8,298 nucleotides of DNA, taken from Clostridiales bacterium DTU092 (GTDB lineage Bacteria > Bacillota > Clostridia > Caldicoprobacterales > Caldicoprobacteraceae). The notes beneath the pieces are model-generated. The model was not told where the DNA came from, searched no databases, and saw only the letters and a list, made by a program, of their open reading frames with translations. The stretch spans positions 1-8,298 of the forward strand of contig LFTM01000252.1 in NCBI GenBank assembly GCA_001513505.1. Direction: 5' to 3'. Positions 1 through 5,454 of this stretch are shown here, one piece after another (the first letter of the stretch is position 1; every line of letters starts with the position of its first letter). The translations under genes and the position numbers were made by a program.

Positions 1-2
1 AC

Positions 3-713
3 AAAAAATCTTTTGAAACATTTAAAGCCGGAATTATAATTGGGCTTATGCTTTTCGCCGGAGTAACACTGCAGCAGCTGGGTTTGGAGGAAACTACGGC
101 GGGCAAAGCCGCATTTATTACAGGTTTTTATCTGATTCTTGTGCCTCTTTTTGGCGTTTTCTTTAAACAGAAAATAAACAGAAGTACATGGATAGCAGGT
201 ATTATCTCACTTGCCGGACTATATCTTATAAGCATTACAGAGGAATTTACTATTTCAAGAGGAGATCTGTTAGTATTTTTAGGCGCTTTTTTCTGGGCAG
301 CGCACATATTGCTGATTGACAGATTTACCCGAAAGTTTGACGCACTGAAACTATCATTACTACAATATATGTTTTGCTCATCATTAAGCTTAATCGTTGC
401 TTTTATATCTGAAGATATTAATCTCAACAGCATTGTTCAGGCATCAGTTCCAATTCTATACGGTGGTATAGGATCGGTGGGCATTGCATACACATTACAG
501 ATATACGGCCAAAAGTATGCACGCCCTTCCCATGCCGCAGTCATCCTCAGTTTGGAATCGGTATTTGCCGCTATTGGAGAATTTTTAATCCTTGGCGAAA
601 CAATGAGTTTCAGGGCTTACACAGGATGTATCCTGATGCTTGCCGGTGTCCTGACTTCCCAGTTGGCCGGCATTAATGGATACCGACAAACAAAAGCTGT
701 CAAGTCTCAATAA
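3..713 (+). CDS. DMT superfamily (EamA family) transporter, 5' end missing
   Basis: The reading frame is open to the left edge, so the true start lies outside the window; the ATG at 48 is internal to the family fold. The visible 236 residues are very hydrophobic with about eight membrane segments (near residues 8-29, 38-56, 62-77, 87-107, 117-135, 142-168, 175-196 and 203-219), which suits a ten-helix EamA transporter of about 290-300 residues lacking its first helices. The second half shows the typical end of an EamA repeat: SLESVFAAIGEFLILGE, then a final helix with a G-x-x-L-x-L-A-G pattern. Members export metabolites, amino acids or drugs across the cytoplasmic membrane; the substrate cannot be told from sequence. 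It is the only plus-strand gene and converges on rnr, with 20 bases between the two stop codons. Family assignment is firm; function is unknown. Confidence 0.88.
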   Translation, partial: KKSFETFKAGIIIGLMLFAGVTLQQLGLEETTAGKAAFITGFYLILVPLFGVFFKQKINRSTWIAGIISLAGLYLISITEEFTISRGDLLVFLGAFFWAAHILLIDRFTRKFDALKLSLLQYMFCSSLSLIVAFISEDINLNSIVQASVPILYGGIGSVGIAYTLQIYGQKYARPSHAAVILSLESVFAAIGEFLILGETMSFRAYTGCILMLAGVLTSQLAGINGYRQTKAVKSQ

Positions 714-723
714 CCTGACAGCT
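687..723 (-). terminator. Intrinsic terminator of rnr, overlapping the end of the transporter gene
   Basis: An 8-bp perfect stem, AGCTGTCA paired with TGACAGCT (695-702 and 716-723), encloses a 13-base loop. Read on the minus strand it begins 10 bases after the rnr stop and is followed by TTTGTTTG, as expected for a Rho-independent terminator. On the plus strand the stem is followed by CTGTTACTATTTAA, a poorer T tract, so it serves rnr best, although it may also slow plus-strand transcription. The left arm and the T tract lie inside the last codons of the transporter gene. Confidence 0.7.
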
Positions 724-733
724 CTGTTACTAT

Positions 734-2860
734 TTAATCTACCAGTACAAAATCAATGTTCCTTGAAGCCATATCAACGCCTACGATTCTAATTCTGACC
801 AGATCTCCCAAGCGGTAAACCCTGCTGGTTCTTTGCCCTATAAGACAATAGTGCTTTTCGTAATATACATAATAATCATCATCCATGGTGTTTATGTGCA
901 CCAGTCCTTCCACCGTGTTTTCAAGTTCAACATAAAGCCCATAGTTGGTAACCCCCGATATAATACCGTCGAATTCCATACCAATCTTGTCCAGAACAAA
1001 CTCGGCTTTTTTCAAGTCTTCAACCTCTCGTTCCACTTCGTCTGCAAGAATCTCCCGTTCGGTGCAGTGCTCGGCTATCCCGGGCAAAATGCTTTCCAGC
1101 TTAGCAATACGATTTAAGTCCAGGCGATTATTAAGCATATCTTTTATTATCCTGTGACACACCAGATCAGGATACCTTCTTATTGGAGAAGTAAAGTGAC
1201 AGTAGTGCTGTGCAGCCAAACCAAAGTGGCCTGTATTTTCCGGACTATATTTAGCTTTCTGTAGAGATCGCAACATTACCGCATTTATAATACCCTCTTC
1301 CCGTGTGCCGCGGATTTCGTCCAAAAGATGCTGCAGTGCTTTAGGATGTATACGTCCACCGATTCCTTTAAGGTGATACCCAAAGTTGTGTATGAATTCA
1401 TTGAATTCCAGCATTTTCTCAACATCAGGATCCTCGTGAATACGGTATATAAAGGGCATATTTCTCCAAAATACATGCTGTGCTATGGTCTCATTGCATA
1501 TAAGCATAAATTCCTCTATTATACGTTCACCTATACCGCGGTTATAGAGCTTTATATCCTCCACCCTGCCCTGAGGAGTCAGCGTTATCTTTGATTCATT
1601 AAGATCAAAATCTATGCTGCCCCTCTTCATTCTGCGCTTATTAAGGATATGGCACAGGCGCTCCATATTTCTCAGGTCCTCTATAAAATCGGCATACTGG
1701 GACATCAGGTCCTCGTCCTCTTCATCCAGGACCTTGTTAACCTCTTCATATATCATGCGCTTTTTGCTTTGAATAACACTTTCATATATCTGATAATCAA
1801 GCACCTTGCCCTCTTCATCGATCTCCATAATTACCGATAATGTAAGCCGGTCCTCATCAGGATTCAGGCTGCATATACCGTTGGATAACTCGGGAGGCAG
1901 CATGGGAATTACCCTGTCTACAAGATACACACTGTTTCCCCTGGCCAATGCTTCCTCATCCAAAGGAGTATTTTCCTTAACATAATGACTTACATCGGCA
2001 ATATGAACTCCCAACAGAAAATGGTTATCTTCTGTAATTTCAAGGGAAACAGCATCATCAAAGTCTTTGGCATCCGCTCCGTCTATTGTAAATGTGCGTA
2101 AATGCCGCAAATCTTTTCGTCCCGCCTTATCTTCTTCCAATACTGTTTGATTAACCTGTGCAGCAGCCTCCGCAACTTTGGGGGGAAATTTTTCAGGCAG
2201 CTTATATTGCCGTATAATTGACAAAACGTCGGTTCCAGCCTCATCTTTATGCCCCAACACCTCAATAATCCGCCCTTGGGGATTCCTCCTGTGTTCAGGC
2301 CATTTATATATTTCAACAACTACTTTATAACCTGTCTTAACCTGGCTGCTATCAAAAACGGGAATAAATACATCCCTTCCAATCCTGGGTTCATCCGGTA
2401 TAACAAAACCAAGACGGCCATTGCCATTACTCTCAAATGTTCCAACAAGGGTTTTGTTTGCACGCTCCAGTATTTTATATACCTCCCCTTCACTGGAGGG
2501 GTAACCTCTCGTTCCATGGGGTAAAAGACGCGCAATAACCCTGTCGTTATGCATGGCCCCGTTCATGTTCTCGGCTGAAATGTATATATCCTCCTGTCCG
2601 CGGTCATCTGGTATTAAGAAGGCGAACCCTCTCGGATTTCCCTGAATCCTTCCAATAATATACCCTAATCTTTCAGGAATGGCATATTTTTTCTTTTTTG
2701 TTTGGACAATATGTCCGTCCTTTATCATTTCATCCAATATAGATTGAAATACCCCTTTTTCACCGGGGGAAATCCCTATGATATCCATTAATTGTTCTAT
2801 ATATAGGGGAGGTTGATTATTCTCATTTAAAACTTCCAGTACTTTTTCCTTTATTTTCAA
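734..2860 (-). CDS. rnr: Ribonuclease R (3'-5' exoribonuclease, RNB family)
   Basis: The 708-residue product has the complete RNase R layout. An N-terminal winged-helix-like region (about 1-60) precedes two cold-shock OB domains (about 65-130 and 135-205), the RNB catalytic domain (about 250-575) and a C-terminal S1 domain (about 627-708). The RNB signature TIDGADAKDFDDA supplies Asp260, 266, 268 and 269, which match the magnesium-binding aspartates known in RNase R and RNase II, and HFTSPIRRYPDL (555-566) carries the conserved RNA-binding arginines. The enzyme degrades structured RNA processively in the cytoplasm and takes part in RNA quality control and trans-translation. The start is a TTG, chosen because a perfect GAGGAGG lies 7 bases upstream. 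The protein stops right after the S1 fold (FVLVD) and lacks the lysine-rich tail of the E. coli enzyme. It follows the HD-domain gene by 40 bases, probably in one operon. Confidence 0.97.
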   Translation of the reverse strand: MKIKEKVLEVLNENNQPPLYIEQLMDIIGISPGEKGVFQSILDEMIKDGHIVQTKKKKYAIPERLGYIIGRIQGNPRGFAFLIPDDRGQEDIYISAENMNGAMHNDRVIARLLPHGTRGYPSSEGEVYKILERANKTLVGTFESNGNGRLGFVIPDEPRIGRDVFIPVFDSSQVKTGYKVVVEIYKWPEHRRNPQGRIIEVLGHKDEAGTDVLSIIRQYKLPEKFPPKVAEAAAQVNQTVLEEDKAGRKDLRHLRTFTIDGADAKDFDDAVSLEITEDNHFLLGVHIADVSHYVKENTPLDEEALARGNSVYLVDRVIPMLPPELSNGICSLNPDEDRLTLSVIMEIDEEGKVLDYQIYESVIQSKKRMIYEEVNKVLDEEDEDLMSQYADFIEDLRNMERLCHILNKRRMKRGSIDFDLNESKITLTPQGRVEDIKLYNRGIGERIIEEFMLICNETIAQHVFWRNMPFIYRIHEDPDVEKMLEFNEFIHNFGYHLKGIGGRIHPKALQHLLDEIRGTREEGIINAVMLRSLQKAKYSPENTGHFGLAAQHYCHFTSPIRRYPDLVCHRIIKDMLNNRLDLNRIAKLESILPGIAEHCTEREILADEVEREVEDLKKAEFVLDKIGMEFDGIISGVTNYGLYVELENTVEGLVHINTMDDDYYVYYEKHYCLIGQRTSRVYRLGDLVRIRIVGVDMASRNIDFVLVD

Positions 2861-2867
2861 ATTATAT

Positions 2868-2874
2868 CCTCCTC
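2868..2874 (-). promoter_or_regulatory. Strong ribosome binding site of rnr (TTG start)
   Basis: Minus-strand GAGGAGG lies 7 bases before the TTG codon at 2858-2860. This near-perfect anti-16S match supports TTG as the start; in frame, MKIKEKV gives a proper beginning to the winged-helix region. Confidence 0.85.
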
Positions 2875-2900
2875 AATAAACTTCTTCAGTATGTAGCAAA

Positions 2901-3452
2901 CTACAGCCCCAATTCATCTGCTATGTTTTGCATAGCTTCAATTGCCAGGCTTATAAATTCCTCAAGAGTTAAGCCCAGTTCCTCACAACTGTTGATCTGT
3001 TCCCTGGACGCTCCTCTGGCAAAAGATTTTTCTTTATATTTTTTTAACACAAATTCTGTATCCACATCAGCCAGCTTTTTGCTGGGTTTAACCAGCGCCG
3101 CTGCTACGATCAGCCCTGTAACAGGATCGGCTGCGTACAGCGCCTTATCCATCCTGGTGATCCTATCGTATCCCAAAGCATCGTTGTGTGCCCTGACCGC
3201 ATTTACTATTTCATCATCCAGGCCTATCCCGGCCAGCATCTGTGCTCCTAACAGCCCATGTTGTGAAGGATTGTCAACCGTCTTCTCATAGTCAACATCA
3301 TGTATAAGCCCTGCCAATCCCCATTTTTCCTCATCTTCACCAAACTTCTTTGCCAGCCCGCGCATAACCGCTTCGGTGGCCAGCACATGCTTCACCAGAT
3401 TTTTATTCTTCATATTTTCCTTTACCAGTTTCAGTGCATCTTCCCTCGTCAT
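2901..3452 (-). CDS. HD-domain metal-dependent phosphohydrolase, function unknown
   Basis: The 183-residue protein is a single HD/HDIG-type domain. Candidate metal ligands appear in the usual order: His22 (KHVLATE), the His51-Asp52 pair in LIHDVDYEK, His65 (SQHGLLGA), His89 (VRAHND) and Asp109 (AADPVTG). HD proteins of this kind hydrolyse phosphate esters such as nucleotides, but the substrate is not known for this family. There is no signal peptide or membrane segment, so it should be cytoplasmic. The C-terminal third (KSFARGASREQI, then a helix ending IADELGL) looks like the standalone HDIG proteins common in Clostridia and some thermophiles. The ATG start has GGGAGG 8 bases upstream. It follows the secG terminator and precedes rnr by 40 bases, so it is probably the first gene of a two-gene operon with rnr. 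The fold is confident; the biochemical role is open. Confidence 0.9.
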   Translation of the reverse strand: MTREDALKLVKENMKNKNLVKHVLATEAVMRGLAKKFGEDEEKWGLAGLIHDVDYEKTVDNPSQHGLLGAQMLAGIGLDDEIVNAVRAHNDALGYDRITRMDKALYAADPVTGLIVAAALVKPSKKLADVDTEFVLKKYKEKSFARGASREQINSCEELGLTLEEFISLAIEAMQNIADELGL

Positions 3453-3491
3453 CTCCGTATCCTCCCATTAGTTTTTTTATATTTATCTACA

Positions 3492-3521
3492 GATATACCT
3501 TTTCATATTATAATTAGCCAA
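3492..3521 (-). promoter_or_regulatory. Possible promoter region of the HD-gene/rnr operon
   Basis: A promoter is expected between the secG terminator and the HD gene. Two weak candidates are visible on the minus strand. A perfect TATAAT lies at 3507-3512, 54 bases before the ATG, but has no recognisable -35 box. Alternatively, TTGGCT (3516-3521), an 18-base spacer and TATATC (3492-3497) could serve. Neither is convincing alone; the region is AT-rich and otherwise featureless. Confidence 0.25.
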
Positions 3522-3572
3522 AAATGATTAGGTTTATTCAGCTTATTATTTATAAACGCTTATGGGCATATA

Positions 3573-3600
3573 ATAGAAAAAACGACCTTTGGGTCGTTTT
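3573..3600 (-). terminator. Intrinsic terminator of secG
   Basis: A 9-bp perfect stem (AAAACGACC with GGTCGTTTT, 3579-3587 and 3592-3600) has a 4-base loop. On the minus strand it lies 26 bases after the secG stop, and the T run continues to six bases before CTATTATA. This is a textbook Rho-independent terminator that separates secG from the HD-gene/rnr unit. The A-rich left flank could let it work on the plus strand too, but no plus-strand gene ends here. Confidence 0.88.
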
Positions 3601-3626
3601 GATTCATATTATTTTTCCATTCTCTA

Positions 3627-3866
3627 TTAATCTAATATAGCCAATATCACAGCTATTATAATAAATGCAGCAGCGGATAACTTGGTAAGCTGTTGAAGTC
3701 TGCCTTCAAAACTTCTTGCCTTATGCTTCCCAAAAAAAGTCTCAGCTCCGCCTGCAATAGTACCCGATAAACCTGCTTTTTTCCCCGACTGAAGCAGCAC
3801 AACAACTATTAAAAACAATTCAGCTATAACCAGCAGCACAGTAAGTATATTTTTAAGCACAGACAC
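3627..3866 (-). CDS. secG: Preprotein translocase subunit SecG
   Basis: The 79-residue protein has the SecG layout: a first membrane helix (about 5-25), a cytoplasmic loop and a second helix (about 63-78). The loop carries the conserved LLQSGKKAGLSG (24-35) and GGAETFFGK (39-47), followed by KAR and EG residues typical of the bacterial family. SecG joins SecY and SecE in the membrane channel and helps the SecA ATPase cycle during protein export. The start is GTG at 3864-3866, with GGAGG 7 bases upstream and a second AGGAGG just before it; another GTG two codons in is a less likely start. The gene has its own promoter and terminator, so it appears to be monocistronic even though it lies in the familiar eno-secG-rnr neighbourhood. 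Length and motifs are normal. Confidence 0.96.
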   Translation of the reverse strand: MSVLKNILTVLLVIAELFLIVVVLLQSGKKAGLSGTIAGGAETFFGKHKARSFEGRLQQLTKLSAAAFIIIAVILAILD

Positions 3867-3873
3867 AGAAATT

Positions 3874-3883
3874 CCTCCCTCCT
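3874..3883 (-). promoter_or_regulatory. Double Shine-Dalgarno of secG (GTG start)
   Basis: On the minus strand AGGAGG (3878-3883) runs directly into a second GGAGG (3874-3878), ending 7 bases before the GTG codon. The inner copy has the better spacing and supports GTG at 3864-3866 as the start. Confidence 0.75.
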
Positions 3884-3898
3884 ATGGATGACGGAACT

Positions 3899-3927
3899 AT
3901 TTTATCATACCCTTATAGGAAAATCAA
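3899..3927 (-). promoter_or_regulatory. Sigma-A-type promoter of secG with extended -10
   Basis: Read on the minus strand: a -35 box TTGATT (3922-3927), a spacer of exactly 17 bases, and a -10 box TAAAAT (3899-3904) preceded by TGA, which forms an extended -10 (TGN). The predicted transcription start is near 3892, giving a leader of about 26 bases that contains the double ribosome binding site. A small dyad (ATGGC and GCCAT, 3942-3956) lies just upstream and has no assigned role. Confidence 0.65.
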
Positions 3928-3981
3928 GACGAAAAATCTCGATGGCATATAGCCATAATATGAAGAATCCTCATTTGAAAA

Positions 3982-4223
3982 ATATTATCCCAGCCACTGG
4001 AGCTCCAAGGCTAAGAGCCTGTAAACTTGCTCCAGGGCCTCATCAAACTCGCTGTATGTGCAGAATACTATTCCAATCACTGGTGTTCCAAGGCTAGAAA
4101 TAAGTAAAATTCGCTCCAGGCCTCCACTAAAACTTGCTTACGCTCAGACATTGGTTCCGACTGCCTTCCGCTTCGTTAACAGGTTCTAAGCCTTTTCACA
4201 AGGTGATTTTCATAGTATTCTGC
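3982..4223. repeat. Intergenic cluster of three copies of a short module, two direct and one inverted
   Basis: This is most of the 410-base gap (3867-4276) between secG and the glycosidase gene. Copy 1 (about 3982-4053) and copy 2 (about 4065-4138) are direct repeats offset by 83-85 bases: their first 32 bases agree at 26 positions, and both later carry GCTCCAGG, GCCTC-like and AACT(C/T)GCT blocks. Copy 3 (about 4175-4223) is inverted: GCAGAATACTAT at 4060-4071 is matched by its complement at 4212-4223, followed in both by an AATCAC block, and AAGGCT-x-AGA-x-CCTGT-x-AAC of copy 1 (4007-4026) recurs there with 17 of 20 bases the same. The segment 4139-4174 continues with CGCTCAGACATTGG and a CTGCCTTCCGCTTCG stretch. 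No frame in the gap looks like protein. It may be a degenerate clostridial intergenic repeat or MITE-like remnant, but the family is not identified. Confidence 0.6.
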
Positions 4224-4241
4224 ATATGTATCAGATATGCC

Positions 4242-4280
4242 CATAAAGTAAATTTCCGAGAAGTCAATGGTGAAATTTAC
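4242..4280 (-). terminator. Weak hairpin at the end of the glycosidase gene
   Basis: A 9-bp AT-rich stem, GTAAATTTC with GAAATTTAC (4248-4256 and 4272-4280), has a 15-base loop. On the minus strand it starts at the stop codon of the glycosidase gene and is followed by TTTATGG. The stem is weak and the T tract short, so it is at best a poor terminator; no better one is seen before the repeat cluster. Confidence 0.3.
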
Positions 4281-5296
4281 CGAAAAGAGTATTTGCCCAG
4301 TTTGGTAAATACCGGCGGTTCGATGCATTCATCCTTGTATCTGTAGTTTCGCGCACTTCCTCTGATTGCATTGTACCAGTTGCCGGTTACCTCATTTATA
4401 ATATGAAGCCCACCATCCCTTTCCTCCATCTCAAACAATAACATGCGTTTTTCTTGATGTATATTTGGACAGTGAAGTGCCATCATTAATTGACCTTCAA
4501 ATGTATAGAATAGCATGGAATGAGCTCCGTCATGTGCATATAGAGGTTCGGGATGCTGTACCCATGGCCCCATAATCTCGCCGGATAAGCTCCTGGCATA
4601 CCCGGTTGCATAACCTAAAGGTGTAAAGTTGGACCATAGCATTATGAGGGTTCCGTCCTGCATCCGGTGGAGGAAAGGTCCATCGGTAACATAGCCGCCT
4701 CCCCCGTTGGTACCAATAAATTTATCCCGCCAGGGCGCATCAGAAGCTCGGAATAATATCACCGGATCACCTATGGCCTCACCCAAATCATCAGAGAGCG
4801 GAACAGCAGCTATCTGACCGTCAAACACCTGAAGCCATTCATGGCAGAAAACCATCCACGGGTTACCCCTTCTGTCCACATATAACGTACCGTCCAAGCA
4901 ATGCCAGCCCTCCGGTGTAACCGGTTCTTGCCTGACGGGCTTAAACGGTCCAAGGGGTGAATCGGCTACAAGGCATTGACACTTGCGATATGTACCTTTC
5001 GCCCGGAAAGACGAAATAAGGTAGTACTTGTTCTTCCATATATGGCATTCGGGAGCCCAGTAATCCAGATCCGCCCAAAAATCTCCCTGTTCAAATACAA
5101 GCTTCGGTTCACTCCAGTTTATCAAATCAGGACTTTCCAAAGCATAAAATACACCGCCTCCATCTTTTGTGTATGGATAACTCTTTCCCTTTATGGTTAT
5201 ATAACGTGCATAGGTATAGTATTTGCGGGATACAGGATCGGCAAGTATGAATGGATCACTAATTCGAATATCACGGACGTGTACAGGATAATCCAT
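4277..5296 (-). CDS. GH43-like five-bladed beta-propeller glycoside hydrolase
   Basis: The 339-residue protein resembles family 43 glycosidases. Near the N-terminus IRISDPFIL gives Asp14, the expected general base. YWAPECHIW (79-87) is the usual blade-two motif. CLDGTLYVD places Asp135 where the family has its pKa-modulating Asp. VTDGPFLHR places Asp205 where most members have the acid Glu in an E-G-P motif, so this enzyme has TDGP instead. HDGAHSMLF (255-263) matches the conserved central-histidine blade. Relatives mostly act on arabinose- or xylose-containing glycans; the substrate here cannot be assigned. There is no signal peptide, so it should act inside the cell on imported oligosaccharides. 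The ATG has GGGAGGG 6 bases upstream. It lies alone between the eno terminator and secG, with no transporter or regulator gene beside it in the window. Clan-level assignment is good; activity is uncertain. Confidence 0.85.
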   Translation of the reverse strand: MDYPVHVRDIRISDPFILADPVSRKYYTYARYITIKGKSYPYTKDGGGVFYALESPDLINWSEPKLVFEQGDFWADLDYWAPECHIWKNKYYLISSFRAKGTYRKCQCLVADSPLGPFKPVRQEPVTPEGWHCLDGTLYVDRRGNPWMVFCHEWLQVFDGQIAAVPLSDDLGEAIGDPVILFRASDAPWRDKFIGTNGGGGYVTDGPFLHRMQDGTLIMLWSNFTPLGYATGYARSLSGEIMGPWVQHPEPLYAHDGAHSMLFYTFEGQLMMALHCPNIHQEKRMLLFEMEERDGGLHIINEVTGNWYNAIRGSARNYRYKDECIEPPVFTKLGKYSFR

Positions 5297-5320
5297 TTGA
5301 ATCCCTCCCGGACTAATAAT

Positions 5321-5344
5321 ATTGGTTTTTCCAAAATTACCAAT
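5321..5344. promoter_or_regulatory. Operator-like dyad before the glycosidase gene
   Basis: ATTGGT and ACCAAT (5321-5326 and 5339-5344) form an imperfect palindrome 24 bases across, with 8 of 12 half-site positions symmetric, 24 bases before the glycosidase ATG. A weak promoter-like pair on the minus strand (TTGGTA, 16 bases, TATTAT) overlaps it, but would put the transcription start almost at the ribosome binding site. It could be a regulator site; no regulator gene is in view. Confidence 0.25.
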
Positions 5345-5410
5345 GGTTTAATATACAGAACTGACCATGCAAAACATATTCTTATAACATCATAAAAACT
5401 TATAATGAGT

Positions 5411-5447
5411 AAAAATAAAACCCCCATCATTTAATACATGATGGGGG
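5411..5447 (-). terminator. Strong intrinsic terminator of the gpmI-eno unit
   Basis: A 10-bp perfect stem, CCCCCATCAT with ATGATGGGGG (5421-5430 and 5438-5447), has a 7-base loop. On the minus strand it starts 7 bases after the eno stop and ends in TTTTATTTTTA. The GC-rich base of the stem and long T tract make this the strongest terminator in the window, so the glycosidase gene downstream probably needs its own promoter. Confidence 0.93.
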
Positions 5448-5454
5448 ATATTAA

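Noticed and set aside
48..50. ATG at 48 as the start of the transporter gene
   Set aside because: The frame is open upstream with membrane-helix-like residues, no ribosome binding site precedes the ATG, and the family is about 60 residues longer.
3942..3956. Small hairpin ATGGC-ATATA-GCCAT as a terminator or operator
   Set aside because: Only five base pairs with no T tract; it may be chance in an AT-rich stretch.
3888..4097. Plus-strand open frame of 69 codons in the secG upstream gap
   Set aside because: Its product has no hydrophobic core or family likeness, runs across the secG promoter and repeat copies, and lacks a good ribosome binding site.
4134..4346. Plus-strand open frame of 70 codons
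   Set aside because: It spans the inverted repeat copy and the antisense 3' end of the glycosidase gene; its composition is not protein-like.
4976..5395. Plus-strand open frame of 139 codons antisense to the glycosidase gene
   Set aside because: It is a shadow of the well-supported GH43-like frame, and its translation shows no recognisable family.
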